Positions 60,961 to 64,000 of a DNA stretch of 64,000 bases are shown piece after piece. Location of the stretch: positions 15,687,427 through 15,751,426 of the forward strand of contig NC_086366.1 of NCBI RefSeq assembly GCF_036324505.1, written 5' to 3'. This stretch comes from Eleginops maclovinus. Lineage: Eukaryota; Chordata; Actinopteri; Perciformes; Eleginopidae. The position numbers were made by a program, and so were the translations under genes. The first letter of the stretch is position 1; every line of letters starts with the position of its first letter. Under the pieces are notes generated by a model. That model was not told where the DNA came from. It searched no databases and saw nothing but the letters and a program-made list of their open reading frames with translations.

Positions 60961-61829
60961 TGAGCCTGGCTGGATGCTGTTTATGGATGAGCTTTATCAG
61001 AGCCCTCCATCTGAGGATCCATGTGACCAATGTGCGCTCCGTGTGCTCAGCTGTTCTGTATCTCTAAGAATAAAAGTGCTGTAAGCATCTGAGTCACTCT
61101 CTGTACACTGCCACAGACAGTCCTTGGGCCTTGTTGTTGTAACTTATACCTCACAACAAACCCCAGCACAAAGAGCCTGGCTTTGATCCCCACTCATCTT
61201 TCAACAGGGACATAATCAAAAGTCACCTTGTTTTACATGTATCTCGCAGGAGCCAAAATAGCATAAGGATAACGGTGAATACGATTTGATGCCTCAGGTT
61301 CCCACCAGGGGAGGAACAGCACTACCAGCCACAGCCCCAGGAAAACATCAAAAGCACATTTGCATGCCCGAGTTGTCAGACACCTGTATTGCATTCTGAC
61401 ATTTACAAAGTGGAAGAGAAAAAAACCACAATTCCACACCTGCATTTTCAGATAGTGATAATGGGAAACGACAGGCAAACTAGCATGATTCAAAATGAAC
61501 TCTGTGAATGCGGCAAGCAATAAGAAATTAACCTCCTGTGGAGAAAAGCTCCTAAGAGCTGTGTGATGCAACAAACTATCCATTTCATTCCACGATGCTG
61601 ACAGGAATCAGGTTCAGGACAACACAAAGTTAATTTATAAAAAACACAGATTACTTTCAAAAAGTACCGACTTCAATCAATTAAATGATTTTAATGCATT
61701 TTTGTATTTACTGCCTGTTGATGGGCATTAACATAATGTCATTATTATTTTTTAAACAATAGTTCATAATTCAATTCAGAGTGTTGGATGACAAGAGCAA
61801 TACCACTGTCATATCTCTTTGTTAAATAT

Positions 61830-62170
61830 AAGTGTCGCCTACAGCCAGCAGTCTGTTGGTTTAGCTACTTTGTTAAGCTAACGGCTGCTGGCCCCCGATA
61901 AATAGGCAAAGCAGCCTTGTGTTCACACTATTTCTCAGTCGGCTGTTCCATTTTTTACACTTTGGTGTTTGTTCAAATAGAGCAAATAACATACAATGTG
62001 TTAAATGACCTTAAGTGGAGCTGGTGGGCAGCTTTTTTATACCTCTGGACAGAACTGTTTCCCCCTACGCTAAGCTAACCATCTGCTGTCTCCACTGTAG
62101 CTACATGTACACCAATATCAATTTTCTTATCCAACCCTTTGTAAGAGAGAGAATAAGCACACTTCCCAGA
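61830..62170 (-). repeat. Family A interspersed repeat, copy 4 (reverse)
   Basis: tgtttccccctacgctaagc, taaccatctgctgtc and ctgtagctacatgt are the reverse complement of words in copies 1 and 3 (gctacagccagcag, ttagcttagc, gggaaacagctagc). A second cluster at 61,835-61,890 (acagccagcagtctgttggt) suggests rearrangement or two fused pieces. Confidence 0.65.
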
Positions 62171-62541
62171 AGTTCCCTTTTTGAGATTAGGCAAATTTAC
62201 TTGATACTTTCTCTGGTAATACACAAGATGTTTTCATCCATCCGCAAGTCATTGAATGAAATATTTCTGAGGGTGACCTTCATTCACTTTTCATGGACAC
62301 TGTACTTGCATCTACATTAGGGTACTATGCCATTTGGTCAGAGCACTGTGGCAACCCAATAAACAGAAAAAGGTTTGCTCATAAAACATTCAAGGTTAAG
62401 GGTAAGATTGTGGCTACAGTTAATAAAACGGTGAGCATTAATTGGAAGTCTGTGACAGGACGTGAACTCAAGTTAAATTACCTTACTTTAAGATTTCCAA
62501 ATGGGGCACAATATTTCCGGTTGTGGCTTTGACTGTAAATC

Positions 62542-63257
62542 TTAAAGGTCCCCTATTAGCAAAAATTGACTTTTTGCTGTCTTTTATACATAAATAAAAT
62601 GTGTCAAGGAGACTCACAAAGAGTCCTTACAACCCTCTCTCTTTTCCTCCTTACCCACATCTCTAAAAACGGGGGTACAAACGAGCTGATCCAGATTTGC
62701 TGCTGATATGTCATCATATCGGACATGTGGGCTGGCTTTACATTGAACTCCTGGCAACGTCCCACCCATGTGACACGTCTCAACCTATCGTCCGCAATAT
62801 ACAGTCGCGAGCTGAATCCCCTCTGGAGCACCTCTGTGTGTCTGTGCAGGATGTCTGCATTAAGGACTTAGAGTTGTTGTATATATAATACATATAATGT
62901 CTCTGTTCTAGTGGTAAACACTGAGAAGTGTTTCAGAAATAATGCTTGATGTGGTTTGAAACATAATATGGTGTTTAATCACGGCAGCGTTTAGCTGAGT
63001 TTCTCCGTCAGAAACTTCTCTCTTCAGACAGAGAGAGATCATGCTCCAAAGGGGCGTGGCCAGCTTCAGGTCAGCTAAAATTTAAAGCGACAGTCACATA
63101 ATCCGCACAGGGCTGTAACAGAGGGATAGGGGACATGCTCAAATCAATGATCTGCTTGGTATTTTGAGCAAAACACGTCAGAGACATGTTTTTTAAAAAT
63201 ATATATATTTGAGACCTATAATATATGCCATAAAAGAGCATAATAGGAGACCTTTAA
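62542..63257. mobile_element. 716-bp TTAA-bounded MITE, piggyBac-like
   Basis: The left end ttaaaggtcccctattagca and the reverse complement of the right end, ttaaaggtctcctattatgc, match at 18 of 20 positions, allowing a single-base gap. Both ends lie on TTAA, the target of piggyBac-type transposons. The inside has no transposase frame and includes words such as ccaaaggggcgtggccagc common in fish copies. It is therefore a non-autonomous element. Confidence 0.75.
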
Positions 63258-64000
63258 GACGTATCGTCTGATATGGTAATTTACTTTACTTCAAAATCAG
63301 TTTTCAGTTCGAGGGAATAATGAGGAAAGCAAACATAGTTATTTACAAACTTTGCTATGTTATAAATGCATATAATATATAGGCTTTTAAATCATAAATT
63401 AATCGTTCAGCTTTTTCTCCGTATCACATCATTTCCTCATGGTCAGGTAGTAGCATGGCCTAGAACTTGTTTGTGAAACACCATATTAGTAAATGGAAGT
63501 AGGAATACGAAGAAGGAGCGATGACTAACTTCCTTGCTACATAAAAAGAATGAATAAATAGAGATAATCATGGGCATCAATTCAAATCAAAATAGTCCTA
63601 ATGTGGAGAGCTGAAGTGTGTAAGTTTGTAATGATATCAAGTGTGCAGGAGCTCCTCTGTACATGTGCTAAGTGCTGCAGAGGATGAGGCGAAAGCAATG
63701 TGAAGTGTTTTGATGTCTATTTTATTTCATCGCTGTAAAAGTAATATACTTGGCAGTCAAAACAGCAACATTGAGCAGCCTCAAAGCAAGGTTATTCTGC
63801 TCCCAATCTGTTGGACTGAGAGAAAGGGAATGTAATAGATAAATTCTCCATAAGGTTTAGCCGCCCCAAGCAAGGTTGGTCCCCCTCCAATATCCTGGCC
63901 TAGGCTCATCTCCAATTCAAAACACACATAAATAACGTTGCTGTGATTAGCAATCCCATCAAAGAGAAAACAGGCCACTTTGTGGAACATGGAGGGTTTT

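Larger units (their letters stand above)
60410..64000 (-). other. Part of cadm1 intron 1
   Basis: Intron 1 of this gene is very long in vertebrates and the signal-peptide exon is not seen before the right edge. The stretch contains two microsatellites, a family A repeat and a TTAA-bounded element. Beyond 63,260 nothing was recognised. Confidence 0.75.

Noticed and set aside
60818..61084. Arg-Glu repeat protein
   Set aside because: Pure translation of the GA microsatellite.
62697..62888. Open frame within the TTAA element as a transposase
   Set aside because: Too short and without any DDE-type motif; the element is non-autonomous.

Overview
The window is vertebrate nuclear DNA, almost certainly from a teleost and probably a percomorph fish. 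It has multi-exon genes with GT/AG introns, long AC/GT and GA microsatellites, and several interspersed repeats of kinds I recognise from fish genomes (recognition from memory, not a database search). It holds two protein-coding genes arranged tail to tail. There are no rRNA or tRNA genes, no CRISPR array and no prokaryotic or viral gene set.

Left part, + strand (about 3.1-20 kb): a fish orthologue of ARHGAP32 (PX-RICS / p250GAP / GRIT), a RhoGAP with PX and SH3 domains. I traced 21 coding exons that join in one frame, 1685 codons plus stop. The order is a short N-terminal leader, PX, SH3, RhoGAP with its arginine finger, then a long disordered tail carrying an RSKSDP motif. A 3' UTR of about 1 kb ends near AATAAA at 19974. 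Upstream non-coding exons or a longer N-terminus may lie left of the window. Intron 4 contains a candidate alternative first exon.

Middle (about 20-28.9 kb): intergenic DNA between the two convergent 3' ends. I see no convincing gene there, only one interspersed repeat near 26 kb and an inverted repeat.

Right part, - strand (about 28.9 kb to beyond the right edge): a fish orthologue of CADM1 (SynCAM1/nectin-like 2), a synaptic and epithelial immunoglobulin-superfamily adhesion molecule. Nine coding exons join in frame: three Ig domains, a short Thr/Pro stalk exon, a transmembrane exon, and a cytoplasmic tail ending EYYI, for 388 residues. Exon 1 (signal peptide) is not in the window. A long 3' UTR (up to about 3.9 kb) with a strong G-quadruplex-type motif is likely. 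The cadm1 introns are large and hold most of the repeats, including four copies of one family and a 716-bp element bounded by TTAA.

The two proteins act in related places (cell adhesion sites, neurites, synapses), but nothing in the sequence shows that they work together; their closeness is a synteny observation. I found no previously undescribed biological system. The points most worth checking are a candidate 31-nt cadm1 exon that would give a soluble form, a candidate short-isoform promoter of arhgap32, a 38-bp near-perfect palindrome, and the cadm1 3' UTR G4 motif.
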